From: Marasmius tenuissimus | Lineage: Eukaryota; Basidiomycota; Agaricomycetes; Agaricales; Marasmiaceae | Direction: 5' to 3' | DNA: 64,000 bases | Assembly: GCA_029532415.1 (NCBI GenBank) | Contig: JAQOTA010000017.1 | Location: 558,001-622,000, forward strand | Part shown: in pieces, positions 10,229 to 20,499 of the stretch | How positions within the stretch are numbered: position 1 is the first letter of the stretch | Layout: each line of letters opens with the position of its first letter | Made by a program: the position numbers and the translations under genes | Notes under the pieces: model-generated | Databases searched by the model: none | The model's input: only the letters and a program-made list of their open reading frames with translations | What the model was told of the DNA's origin: nothing

Positions 10229-13200
10229 CTATCGAGCCATATGACGTACCATGGACTGCAGGCGCCCATCACTATGAAGGAAAGTATTTCTGGATAGGAG
10301 TTCAGTTAGCGGAGGGATGTGTGAACGGCGCTGGAGATGTAAACAACAGTACCAGAGATCATCATGGAGAAGGACATCCTTGTATACAATGTTTGTGGTC
10401 GACAAACATCCGTCTGGAAGCAGGACTTTCAACCTTGACGATGACATCGCCCGCGATAGAGCAACATACAGCTGGCCGTGAGCGAAGACCGGGGATCTTA
10501 GGTCAACGCCGACGTGGCGGACAGACTGCCCCTGAGACTTGTTGATTGACATTGAGTAGGCGAGTCTGATGGGAAACTGTCGTCTCTTGAACTTGAACGG
10601 GAGCTCAGCAGAGTCGGTAGGGATGAGAGATATGCGGGGAATGAAAACCAGATCGCCAGCGTGGTCGCCTCCAAGGATCCGCGCCTCAATCACACGGTTC
10701 CCTAAACTGGTTATGACAAGTCGAGTGCCGTTGCAGAGGCCTTGTAATGAAGATAAGTTACGCAGGAGAAGGACAGGGCTGTTGACCTTGAGCTCAAGCT
10801 CTGCGGGTGGGAGGCTAGGAGGGTTGAGAGTCCGGAGGACCTCTGCGGGCACATTAATGTTGGCATCGTCTTCATCACCATCTTGAACAACTTCATCCGC
10901 GCTTATGTAAACATGAGGCTCCCCTGAAAGTGAGCGTAGAATGGTTGTGTTTGTTTCATCTACGTGCTCGTTCTTGGGAGCAAGAATAGCACAGTGAAGA
11001 AAGTAGTCAGGTGTTGGGGGTGAGCCACGGTGAATAAGCTCATAGTAGATAGCCACGAGAAGGTTTTCATATGCTGCAACTCGCATTTGGGAGGGTATCT
11101 CGGTATAGCCAACGTCGCTGTCGGTTCCCACACCACGACCAATGTTTGTCAACCATTGCGAGAACTGTTCGGCATCTGGGTCCAAACGGATACGCATATT
11201 CTGCGTCAGATGTAGAACGTGTATGTGGTCCCACAAGTAGGAGCTACGTAGTGATGCAGCAACTATATCCTGACGTCTTCCTTGTCGGACAATTGGGAGG
11301 GTCTGCTGAAAGTCTCCACCAAAAACAATAGTGATTCCCCCAAACAGGCGATCGTCATCCCTCAAGTCCCTGCATGTCCGGTCGAGGGCCTCGGGAGCAT
11401 GTTAATGCTGAGGTACAGCCTCATCCCAGATAATGAGTTCTGTGCGGCGCAAAAGATCTGCTCTCTGGCTTTCTTTTGGGATGGAACAAAAGGAGTCTTC
11501 GTTCAGCCCATCAATAGGAATCTTGAAGGTGGAGTGAGCAGTCCTTCCGCCTGCAATAAGCAGAGCAGCGACGCCTGATGAAGCCACACATAGGACGATC
11601 CTTTCTTCCGACCGGTGTTGATGGCAGACGGTGTTATAGAGAAACGTCTTCCCAGTCCCCGCAGGACCGTGCAGAAAGAACACCTGCCCTGCACTGTCAC
11701 AAACGGATGTAACGATAGCATCAAACGCATGAAGTTGCTCAGGGTTCAGCTGAGCGCGGCACTGTGAAGCTTGAGCAGCCTCACTGTGAATGTCATAGTT
11801 GAGCTGTTCTGCGATCATAGGATTGAGAAGGTGGAGGTTCCATTGCTGTCGAGACCGTGGCATGGAGGGCCAATCTTCAAGGGAGTAGCCGTATTGGCAA
11901 AGTGTGTTGTCGATGAGGTAAAGGCCATAATCGTAGACGTCATCATCAGGGGGATCGCTGATTCCATGTGTCGTCAGACGGTGTCGTAAGTCGTCACATA
12001 TAGATGGCTTGAACTCGTTCCACAAGAGTTCCGGCTGTGAGGGCTCACAGAACATCAGGATGGTGATGAAAAGCATGCGAAGCCGGGTTCCCGTTTGCAT
12101 CCCTGCAGCCTCTCCGAGGCACTGTCTCCACTCTCCGTCGTCCTGTAGTAAACCTCTTGCCAAGCACGCCTCATGAAATGTGGGATAAAGGACGCCCTCG
12201 AACGTGCGCAAGTCCTCAAATGAATGTGGACCCTGCACAATCGTAAGAAGTGTCCTAAGGTAGAACCGTTCTCCTGAGTTAGGTGGAACAAAATAGATGC
12301 GACCAATCAATGAACCGCGCTGCCTGATCTTCCAGGTGTGCAAGCGCTGCTCCCAAGTGAAGTGAAGGGGGAACTCCTGATAAGTATACTGTGAGGCAAT
12401 CGCAGAGCGGGGGTCATTTGCCCTGTTCGCAGCAAAAAAGTCGGTGAGGGTGGTGTGTTCATTTTCCGCTCGTGTTGCTATATGGTCTACGGGCTCGTTA
12501 GGATCAAACGTCACCAAATGTTGACCAGGAAGATGCACCACCAGCCTTTGGACAGCTGGTTGGCGACCGTGCGTTTCATAGTGGAATGTGCGCCATGCAG
12601 CCTCCGATGCAGCCACGTATCGGCCAGTGAGATATGCACTGATTTCGTCTCGACGTGAGATGTCAATAGAGATGTGGTCTGATCCCTTGTTGATATATTT
12701 GAAGATGTACTTGAACGTTTTCACAGTGGATGCACATTCTACATTGAGATGGCAGTTGTACCTGCCGTACCCATATCATGAGCTCAATGAAGAACGTATG
12801 ATTTGGAGGACACGTACCTCCGTGAGAGATGGGGATTATATGGAACTATCCAGCGGTTATCCAACCAGGCCCCCCCTTCCCATTCGCCATTCACCTGTCT
12901 TGCTCCCACTCTGTACGCTCTACCATCATTTGACCGCTTGTATGCAGGGTATCCGTTGGTGTCCAAGCCGGTGCTTTCTTGGAATTGTTTTGGATATGTT
13001 TTCTTGCATCGTCCCCCAGACATGCAAACAGAGTTGGGATTGAGGGCTCCGCACGGGCCATGCACTTGTCGCCGGTGAATGATGTCAAAGAGTCAAGGTT
13101 CAGTAACTGGGTCTGGCCAGTAGGCCCGGATACAGCTATCAATGTCTTCACTCGTTAGGAGGTGATTGTTGTGGGAGAGGAATACAAGAAGGTGCATATG

Positions 13201-14736
13201 TGGGAGACCACGCTTTTGGAACTCGATGGAATATACGTAGCCGAGAGCAGGCCCAAAGATTTGTTTCTTCATAATGTCGTGTATAAGATCGTTCGACTTC
13301 ATGAAGAACACACGCGCCACGAGGTCTGGCCTGTCAGCGGGCGACTGAGACCCAATCAATGCCTGTTGAATCTCGGGCCAGTCTGGATTCGCTGTCATAG
13401 TAATGAAGAGATCAACTTTGTGGAAGTGGCGTGCAATCGCCATGGCATCCTGAAACTGCTGCTGCATATGCCTAGGACCGCCCGTGAATGAAGATGGAAG
13501 AATGAACTTCTGACCGATATCCTCCAAGTTCACATCGTGGCCGTTGATGGCGTCAGTGAGGCCACTGTAAAGAGATGCCCTCAGGTTTGCTTGGTTCATC
13601 CGAAGGAAATTGAGGCGGTTCTGCTCTGCTGCAACCCACATGTCCACGAGATATCGCTGAAGCAAGCTACCCGATCGAAGGATAGTTGAAAACTCTCCAT
13701 CCCTTTGGTGAATACGGTAGGCAGTATGTGCCGTGAGGGTCAACCTTCGCCTGCCGCCTGTTAGAAGCAGGTCAGAAAACCATCCGTCCTGACCGGTTGG
13801 GAATAGAAGGACATATTGAAGCGGAGCATAGGAGGGGTGGTCTTCGGATAGCCGTTCGAGTGGGAAGTTTCGTCAACGGATAACAATGTCGCGGCGTTTT
13901 GAAATGGGGGAGTTTCCAGGAATGATCATCGCAACTTCAGATGCCGTGGGGAGGTTATGAGTGTTGTGGTTTGCATTTGGGGTTACCCGAAGTATCATTC
14001 TGTATTCGGGTAAATCTGGATGCTCTTCCAGGTACTCCCAGCCATGTTGATACAGACGGGCATATCGGTTGATCCTGGGGAGAATTCGTTGCAGGAGAGC
14101 CATGGTGTCAGGTCTCAGGCTTGGATTACTGCCGAGACGCACATCTAACGCTTCCTGTGGGTCATAGAGGTAGAGTTGCGAATACGACGCAGATCGCCCT
14201 GGGTCAGGTTCCATTGTGGATATCCGGTGGTAGAGCTCGCCAGAGATACGGAAGACAGGAGGGGCAGGCCTCATTCCCTGTCGTGGCCTTCGGTTAATGG
14301 CAAGATCCTCTTTGACACCAAGGGATGTGAATGCAAAAGCTCTGTTGTCTTTCCACAGATTCTTCCTGAACTCCCGGCTCTGAGGATCATTACAGCAGAA
14401 TAGCTGCAGTAACGCACGGGGCGGTTGGATCAACTGGGGAAGGGAAACTTGACCATTTGAGCAGCACGTTCCTCGCGTTTTCTCCCCTTCCCATCGAAGC
14501 GCCCCACAATGAGGACATCGGAAGCTCATTTCTCCAAGAGTATGCACATCGTCAAACTCCACGAATGGTATCTGTGCACCAAACCTTGTTGGTCTGCCGG
14601 AGAGCTGCATATTATCCCTATTCTGTTGCTGTCGTCTCTGCTGACCTTGCGACCGGTGAGTAAAAGCCTGATGCAGCAGAGTTAGCAAAGATGGAAAGGT
14701 GGGGTCAGCATCTGAAGTACTCACCTGCCTGCTCAT
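10229..14736 (-). pseudogene. Helitron RepHel transposase/helicase, decayed
   Basis: The N-terminal zinc-finger-like region (FRCPHCGALRW) is followed by the Rep nuclease. Rep shows LFITMTANPDWPEI and the HUH motif GLPHMHLLVF (near 13180-13210). The two-tyrosine motif [11 protein letters not shown] lies next to a spliced intron (12762-12817) that restores [10 protein letters not shown]. The PIF1-type helicase has Walker A GPAGTGKT (11641-11672), IIWDEA, FGGDFQQTLPIV, and a C-terminal INKSQGQS with VALSR. A short first intron after MSRQ is likely. Three in-frame stops break the frame: TGA at 13873-13875, TGA at 13093-13095 and TAA at 11402-11404. No frameshift was found. The protein would cut and unwind DNA for rolling-circle transposition; this copy looks inactive unless the stops are read through or are sequencing errors. 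Confidence 0.9.
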
Positions 14737-15060
14737 TTTACCGCTGAGTGTAGAAAGGGAAAACCACTGAGGGATTCAGTGCGTATCTGTGTAATAAGGG
14801 TGGACCAATGGCAAGTACTGTAGACTGGTAAGTCTGAGGAAGGGAGTGCAGGCCATTGACTGAGCAAACTAACTGTGCTTGCAAAAAGAAAGATAATGGC
14901 CACGGAAGAGTTGTTGAGAAGCAGTAGTAGTCCGGCAGATCGGAGTAAGAAGCAAGTTATTGGCGCTCTTGAGAGAAGCCTAAGCGCCCAAATATATACT
15001 TAGGTAATGAAAACAGTTACAACATCCGAACTTCAAGATCGCTGGACGTCAGAACTCTAT
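14737..15060. promoter_or_regulatory. spacer upstream of RepHel
   Basis: This 324-bp non-coding gap lies between the RepHel start codon and the stop of the upstream chromodomain gene, both on the minus strand. It should contain the RepHel promoter. No specific site was recognised. Confidence 0.35.
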
Positions 15061-18000
15061 CTAATTCCGCTGTAAATATGGCTCGGTACGTGCTCTTGTT
15101 TTCATGACCTGAATCTGTTCCAATAGCTCTTTCCGATCAACCTGCAATGGCAACGGGAAACCATCGGAGGCTTCCTTCTTTGCCTCTTCCAGCAGACGGT
15201 CCACCTCTTTCATGAAGCATGCCTTTGTGAGCATGTTGTGCCACCGCTTAACTTTACAGAGTAGATGCTCCACGAAAATCGCGTCGAAACCAAGCAAAGC
15301 CTTGTCCTGAAGCGACAGATGATTATCTAGGAAGTCGTAGACACATTTGAGCGCGAGCGTGATGGCAATGGGCTCTATAGTTTCAGTGAGCGATGGGCCT
15401 GAATGCAAGACAATTTTTACTCACTGCTGTTCTGCACATTGAACCCAAGGAATAGCAGTCCTTTCAAAGCGCCCTTCTTGTTAGTCGCCGTTATCTCTGC
15501 CATAATCTCTGCTGTAGGCTGTTGGCAAAGTCCTTCAATGGCAAAGAAGTTCGCGACTTGCATCCGCGTCACGCTGCCTGCTCCAAACCCAATGATATTT
15601 ACGTCATCCAGGAGGGCAAGTACATCCTTGTATGTTGGAAGCGGGCTGGTGGGAATCTCTTTGGGATTAGTATTGAACCATTCACCCCAATACTTCGCCC
15701 AAGCGTTGCACACTTTCAAGTTGAACAGCGGAGGAAAACGACCCTGAACATCCTGTTTGATCTTCAGATGCAGCTGCCGTGAATACTGGCCCCAACAGTG
15801 TCCATCAGAGTAAGGAACGTTCTTCTGACCGGCGGAGAACATAGCATCGAACACAGATATTGCTTCTGTGGCTGACTGGAACCACCGGGAAAGATGACTC
15901 TTTAGAAATGTTCTGGTCCGGTAGCTCTGGCCAGTAGCAAAGCATAGAAGAATATTGGATAGCCCGTATTTCGATGTGAGAAACGGAGGATCGTATGACC
16001 TGGATGAGTCTGGAGATAAGCTCTGTGCAATGAGTGTTTGGAATTGGGTGGCAAAGCGGATTGGGGAGTAGTGATCAGGGTTCAAGGACTGCTTCAGTGT
16101 CCCTGTCTTGAGATCCCGACAGGCGAGAATGCGGTGAAGATAGTCAACATGGTGCTTATTGCCCTGAGCAGTCGCGAGCACTTCTCAGAGCATGATGGAT
16201 AGGAACGCAAAATTCGGTCGCTCCTCGTATGGTATCAGCTGTGCAAGTGGAGTACCTGGACTGACTGCGGTACCAACAAAATCAACTTCTTTTGCTTTCT
16301 TTTTTCACAGAGCAGAACGCTGACGACCCTTGACCGCGACCGACCTGAGACGCTGTATGATGTCATGAACGATAGACCCATAATGTCGTGCCTGCTCCTG
16401 GATCAGGGGAAGGGTGGGCTGCACCGTCAGCCAGCTTCGTATAGGAGTGATATCTGAAAGCTCTCCTGGCTTGTTGTCTGTTATCGCATTGGCAATAGTG
16501 GAAGCTTGCGTACGTATTCTGAAGAGGGAGTTGGGAAACCTGAACGCCTGGTGGACAGAGTCCAGCCCAAGTACACTGTCATCATCGAACGCATCCACTA
16601 ATGCTTCCACTACAGCACCCCGAACCACCCACTCGTCAGACCCTCGGATATATGATTTTGTTGCTTCATCAGGAGAGTGTGCGACCGTAGCATTTGCAAT
16701 AGCGCTAGTACGCTTGTATAGGAGATGCTCTGAAAGGAATTTTTGGAGCAACGGCGATAACCACTCTTTGAGGGTTCTCTGAGAGTCGCTTCGAACGGAG
16801 TAAGATGTCAATCTGAGATCGACAGGATCAGAGATTTCGGGGAGGAAAGGGGTAAGCATCTCGACGGTGAAAGTGACAGTGACAATGGATAGGTCTAGCT
16901 TCTCAAACGACCTTCTTCCGCCGCTCCTGAGCTCCTCTACCACTCTGTTGGCCGAAGAGATGAGGTGAGAGACACACGCTGCGAATGTAGGGAACGACAC
17001 AGCAAGAGTGCCTTGAAGGCCAGACTCTAGAAGGGCATCTACAAGATAGGGGCCATAGTCTGTGTGCCAGGTGTATATGAAGTGGTACGCTCGACCAAGA
17101 GCCTGGTTGAGAGCGAATTTCTCCACTTTGCGAAGAGCGTGGAGCTTCTCCACAGGTGCAACAATCACGTTGCCTGCAGCAGCGTATGCCGGAATGACGC
17201 TCTCCATGATTTCCTGCACAAAGTCCTCGCTGCCCTCGACACTGATACTGACTTGTCTGAGGAAGTGACCGCACTGCACGATACGCGAGACGTTGTCAGA
17301 TCCCGGCGTAGCAGCAGAAAGGCTATCACTGAGATTTGCGAGTTTGTCGATCTCTTTAGCCAGCGACTTTGAGCTGTCAAACAGCTTTTGCAGGGCCTTG
17401 TGGCCACGGTCCAAGTCCTGGGAGGTGTCACGCTCATACTGGTCTCTTGTCCAGTACTCTTTGATGAGGTCTTGAGCTCTAAAGACAAATCAAGTGAGAC
17501 CAGAGGAGAGCGTGCTTGTGGAGTAGTTTACTGACCTGGTCAACTGCTCTTCAGCCACGTAACTATCCTCGTCTGCACCATATCCACTCCATCGCACGTT
17601 ATACCTTGTTTTACCATTCTGAAATGAGGCTGAGTGAGTTGACCGCAATACGAGACACAGACTTAAGGTACGCACTTCAACTTCATGGCCCACAATCATT
17701 GCCACTTCATAAGACGGCACTTCGAGCTCTTCTTCGTCATCATCCTCTTTGTCATTATCTTCGTCCTCAACTTCAGACTCTCCTTCAGGATCGAACGGTC
17801 TCCTGCCAGCAGAAGAAAGGGGACCTTCCTGAGCACTCGTGCTGTGAGAACTGGGTGATGGTGCGCAAGAAGCTTCCTGAGACGATTCTGCCAGGTGCTC
17901 TTCGTCAGCGCGGGGCTGTTTGGACCGGTGTTCAGATGTTAGATCGTTGGAGGTTTTTCGTTTCCCTCTATTGTCATTGGTCCGCACAGCTGGATAAGAA

Positions 18001-20108
18001 GACAGGACGGCACCAGATCCAGAAAGAGACACCTGGTTTGGCTGAACCGGCTTTACAATTATTGCCAAGCCCTGAATCATATTCGTTATCGTCACTACTC
18101 CGTCGCTTTGGTTCTCGAGATACTCTTGTTGCGCTTGTGCTTGACCGAAGCGATATTGATACTTCGTCATGGAGAGGTAGTAGTCGTCTGAGCGAATGTG
18201 ATGACGGACCCATGCAGCCCGCATCTCAGCAAAGAACTCCTGGTTGTCCCACGGATTATAATGGAGCACACCATGCTCAAGAAACGGGAAGCTCGGATGG
18301 GGAAAAGTGCGGCTGACAAGTATTGTCTCTCCCGACTCCTCATCCAACTCTTCAACCTCGGTGGTCTCAGGTGGGAACCGAGGTTTCTCTCTCTGCATTA
18401 CTGCTTTGTTCCACCAATCCATTTCAGAATCCCATCTCAGCCTCGTGCGACAGTCTTCCACCGATCCCAATGCAGGACTTCCCTGCGAGCTATACCAATG
18501 GAAGTTGTTCGAGGGGCCTGAGGGGTTCAGCGTGCGGTCATAGTCCATCATCGGGACATCCCGGTGACACAAGTCTTGAGAAGGATAGCAAACGTAAACC
18601 ACTCTGTTCACGGGTTTGACGCTGTTAATCTGCTCAGCAAGCTGTGCGAGTCCTTCTTTGCGAACTGAAGGATGAACAGTCGGAGCAACGCCAGAGTGCA
18701 AGTCATTCCCCTTGAACCAGAGAACGATCTTGCAGGTGCCATCGGGCAAAAGATCCAGCTTGGCAAAGAGTCCAAACCTCGCGAGAATGAAAGCTCCAGG
18801 ATCGCTCCCTGAGACATCCAATAAGCGAAGAGTTTCAGCACACAGGAAAGAATGCTTACCAGGCGGAAGTCGGATGAAGATCACCAGCATCGTCCAACGA
18901 CAACGGTCGTCATGGAAATCAACATGAAATCCACCCTGTATCGTGCCTATGAAGGCCATCAGGTCTCCTCCGGCATCAGCAGACGAGTTGTTGAGCTGCA
19001 CTGAGGTAAGCCCTATGGCAAACAGACCACCGAACGAGTAGACGTTCAAATCCACAGCTCGGAAAGTCGTGACCAAGTACTCTTCCTTCGACAATGCTAT
19101 TGGAGCCAGCAGCTGGTGTAGGAGTGGCAGCCGGATCTCCTTTGCGGCAGAGATATCCGACTGGGACGCGGGAACACCCAAGCCCCTCCCATTGCCTTCT
19201 AGACAGGTGCTTGCCTGGCTGGACGATCCATCAAACGGGCGCTCGGGTTTCGGATCCCCCGACCGCATATTCCGCTGGAGTCCTGGCATCTCATAGACAG
19301 GTATACCTCCACTCTTCTCCGCCCAAGTGATGTCCCAAAGTTTGGAAACACACTCTTCTATCTCAGGGTACTCCGGAAAGGGTTCCAGGCTTTTCATGTC
19401 GAAAAGTGCAGCAATTGTAAGAGACTCGTCGGCTTTTCCATGGAGGTTGACAGAGACGGGTATCCCAGGAATCAAGGGGGTCACCCCCTGCATCGGCTTC
19501 GGGCAATATTTGCCAGTTGTATGATTGTAGTCGTCATCGTCAGGATAAGCGTGAGGAGGGAGGATGACTCTCTGCAAAAACTCAACGTCCACAGATCCAT
19601 CGAGGGAAGGCTCATACGGCATGGAATAAACTCGTCGAGCACGATAATGGTTGTCGTCTTTTAGGAAGAACGTTCGCCCTTTTGGGTAATGGAAGCCAGA
19701 CGGGGGCGTTGCCTCAAGTTTGTTAGGTGCAAGGACAACTGGGGCAGCAGGGACAGTAGGCGGCGTAGATGGAAGTATGGTTGGCCCGTAGACCCTATAT
19801 TTCTCGTCAAGGGAAGCATGGCAACTGGTATCTATCAAATCTGTTTTTAAGGCCCACTGTCGGGGATCTAAAGACATTCTGTTGAGACCAGATGCTATTC
19901 GCGAGATTTTGTTACTCACCATTTGAACGCTTCTCCATTTGTTCTCTATACCTCGGACACCAGCCAAAAGCTCAAAGATGTACTTAGGAAGGGAGGGAGA
20001 GTTAGCTTTGTGAAGCGGGATATCAGCCCGGGAGATCAGGGTAAGGGTGCCATGGACCGTCTGCATTCGCGGAAATGCAGACGGTCCATGGCACCCTAAC
20101 CCTACCAC
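15061..20108 (-). pseudogene. chromodomain protein with candidate 2OG-Fe(II) dioxygenase core
   Basis: The first block (20108-17490) carries a putative double-stranded beta-helix: HVD at residues 395-397, a distal His at 471 in NDLHSGVAP, and Arg502 in NRVVYVCYP. This HxD...H...R order and spacing suits 2-oxoglutarate/Fe(II) dioxygenases; a TET/JBP-like assignment is my inference. After a Glu/Asp-rich linker, splicing of a 57-nt intron joins YEVAMIVGHEVE to NGKTRYNVRWSGYG, a chromodomain. The frame continues through 17414-16305 and 16181-15417; a short intron leads to 15408-15061. Two in-frame TGA codons (16305-16307 and 16185-16187) interrupt the downstream part, without a frameshift. The gene lies between RepHel and the 5' end of Helitron 1, so it is cargo. 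If real, it could recognise and modify chromatin or DNA bases. Confidence 0.55.
20044..20097. repeat. 24-bp perfect inverted repeat near Helitron 1 5' end
   Basis: Arms 20044-20067 and 20074-20097 are perfect reverse complements around a 6-base loop. The hairpin overlaps the start of the chromodomain gene and lies about 290 bp inside the Helitron 5' terminus. Confidence 0.85.
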
Positions 20109-20329
20109 TTACCCAAAAAAGGAAACCTGAGAGAAAAAAATCCGCAGGGCCTGGCAGTCTGGCTTGATCTGCGTCAGAACCCATTATAGGCCATATAAAA
20201 GGTGATGTAGCTTACCTGTCCTGTGGAGGACAGAATGCCCTCCAAAACAGGAGGAGATGGTGGTGGTACGAGGGAGAGGGAAGGCAGCCACGCGGCAGCA
20301 ATGCGTCAGCCTGCCATGACTCACACAGA

Positions 20330-20388
20330 TTAGGGTTAGCTAGGGTTTATTAGGGTTTATTAGGGTTCTTGCACATTTGTATAATAGA
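20330..20388 (-). other. Helitron 1 5' terminus with telomere-like repeats
   Basis: On the minus strand the end reads TCTATTATACAA and then several CCCTAA/CCCTA units. About 58 bases are nearly identical to the end at 24865-24925, which supports both as 5' termini of one Helitron family. Confidence 0.85.
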
Positions 20389-20420
20389 CTAGCGGTTTAC
20401 CCGTGCGGTACCCGCACGGG
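20389..20420 (-). other. Helitron 2 3' terminus with hairpin
   Basis: CTAG is followed inward by seven bases and then CCCGTGCGG paired with CCGCACGGG around three bases (20400-20420). It differs from the Helitron 1 end by a few bases only. Confidence 0.85.
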
Positions 20421-20499
20421 CAACTCGTGAACTGTCGTATAATCATCCGTGTCATGATCAATGTACTTAAGTATAATCATACAACAGCAGATGACCCGT

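Larger units (their letters stand above)
7318..20388 (-). mobile_element. Helitron 1, 13.07 kb, with RepHel and cargo genes
   Basis: On the minus strand the element starts with TC at 20388 (TCTATTATACAA) and ends with CTAG at 7318. The 3' end is preceded by a perfect 22-nt GC-rich palindrome (7329-7350). The base following the 3' end on the minus strand is T, and the base before the outer 5' end of the pair is A, as expected for A|T insertion. There are no terminal inverted repeats and no target duplication. It carries RepHel (10229-14736), a chromodomain gene (15061-20108) and a small gene (7894-9536), all on the element's own strand. RepHel has three stops, so this copy is probably no longer autonomous. 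Confidence 0.88.

Noticed and set aside
3525..16310. Genetic code change or stop readthrough to explain the stops
   Set aside because: Neighbouring genes (APN2, PAF1, eL43, DUF6535 copies 2 and 3) use all three stops normally, so decay is simpler.
20330..20388. TTAGGG-like repeats as a chromosome end or telomere fusion scar
   Set aside because: Only a few degenerate units are present, and the same block recurs at 24865-24925 with matching TC ends. They are part of the Helitron terminus.
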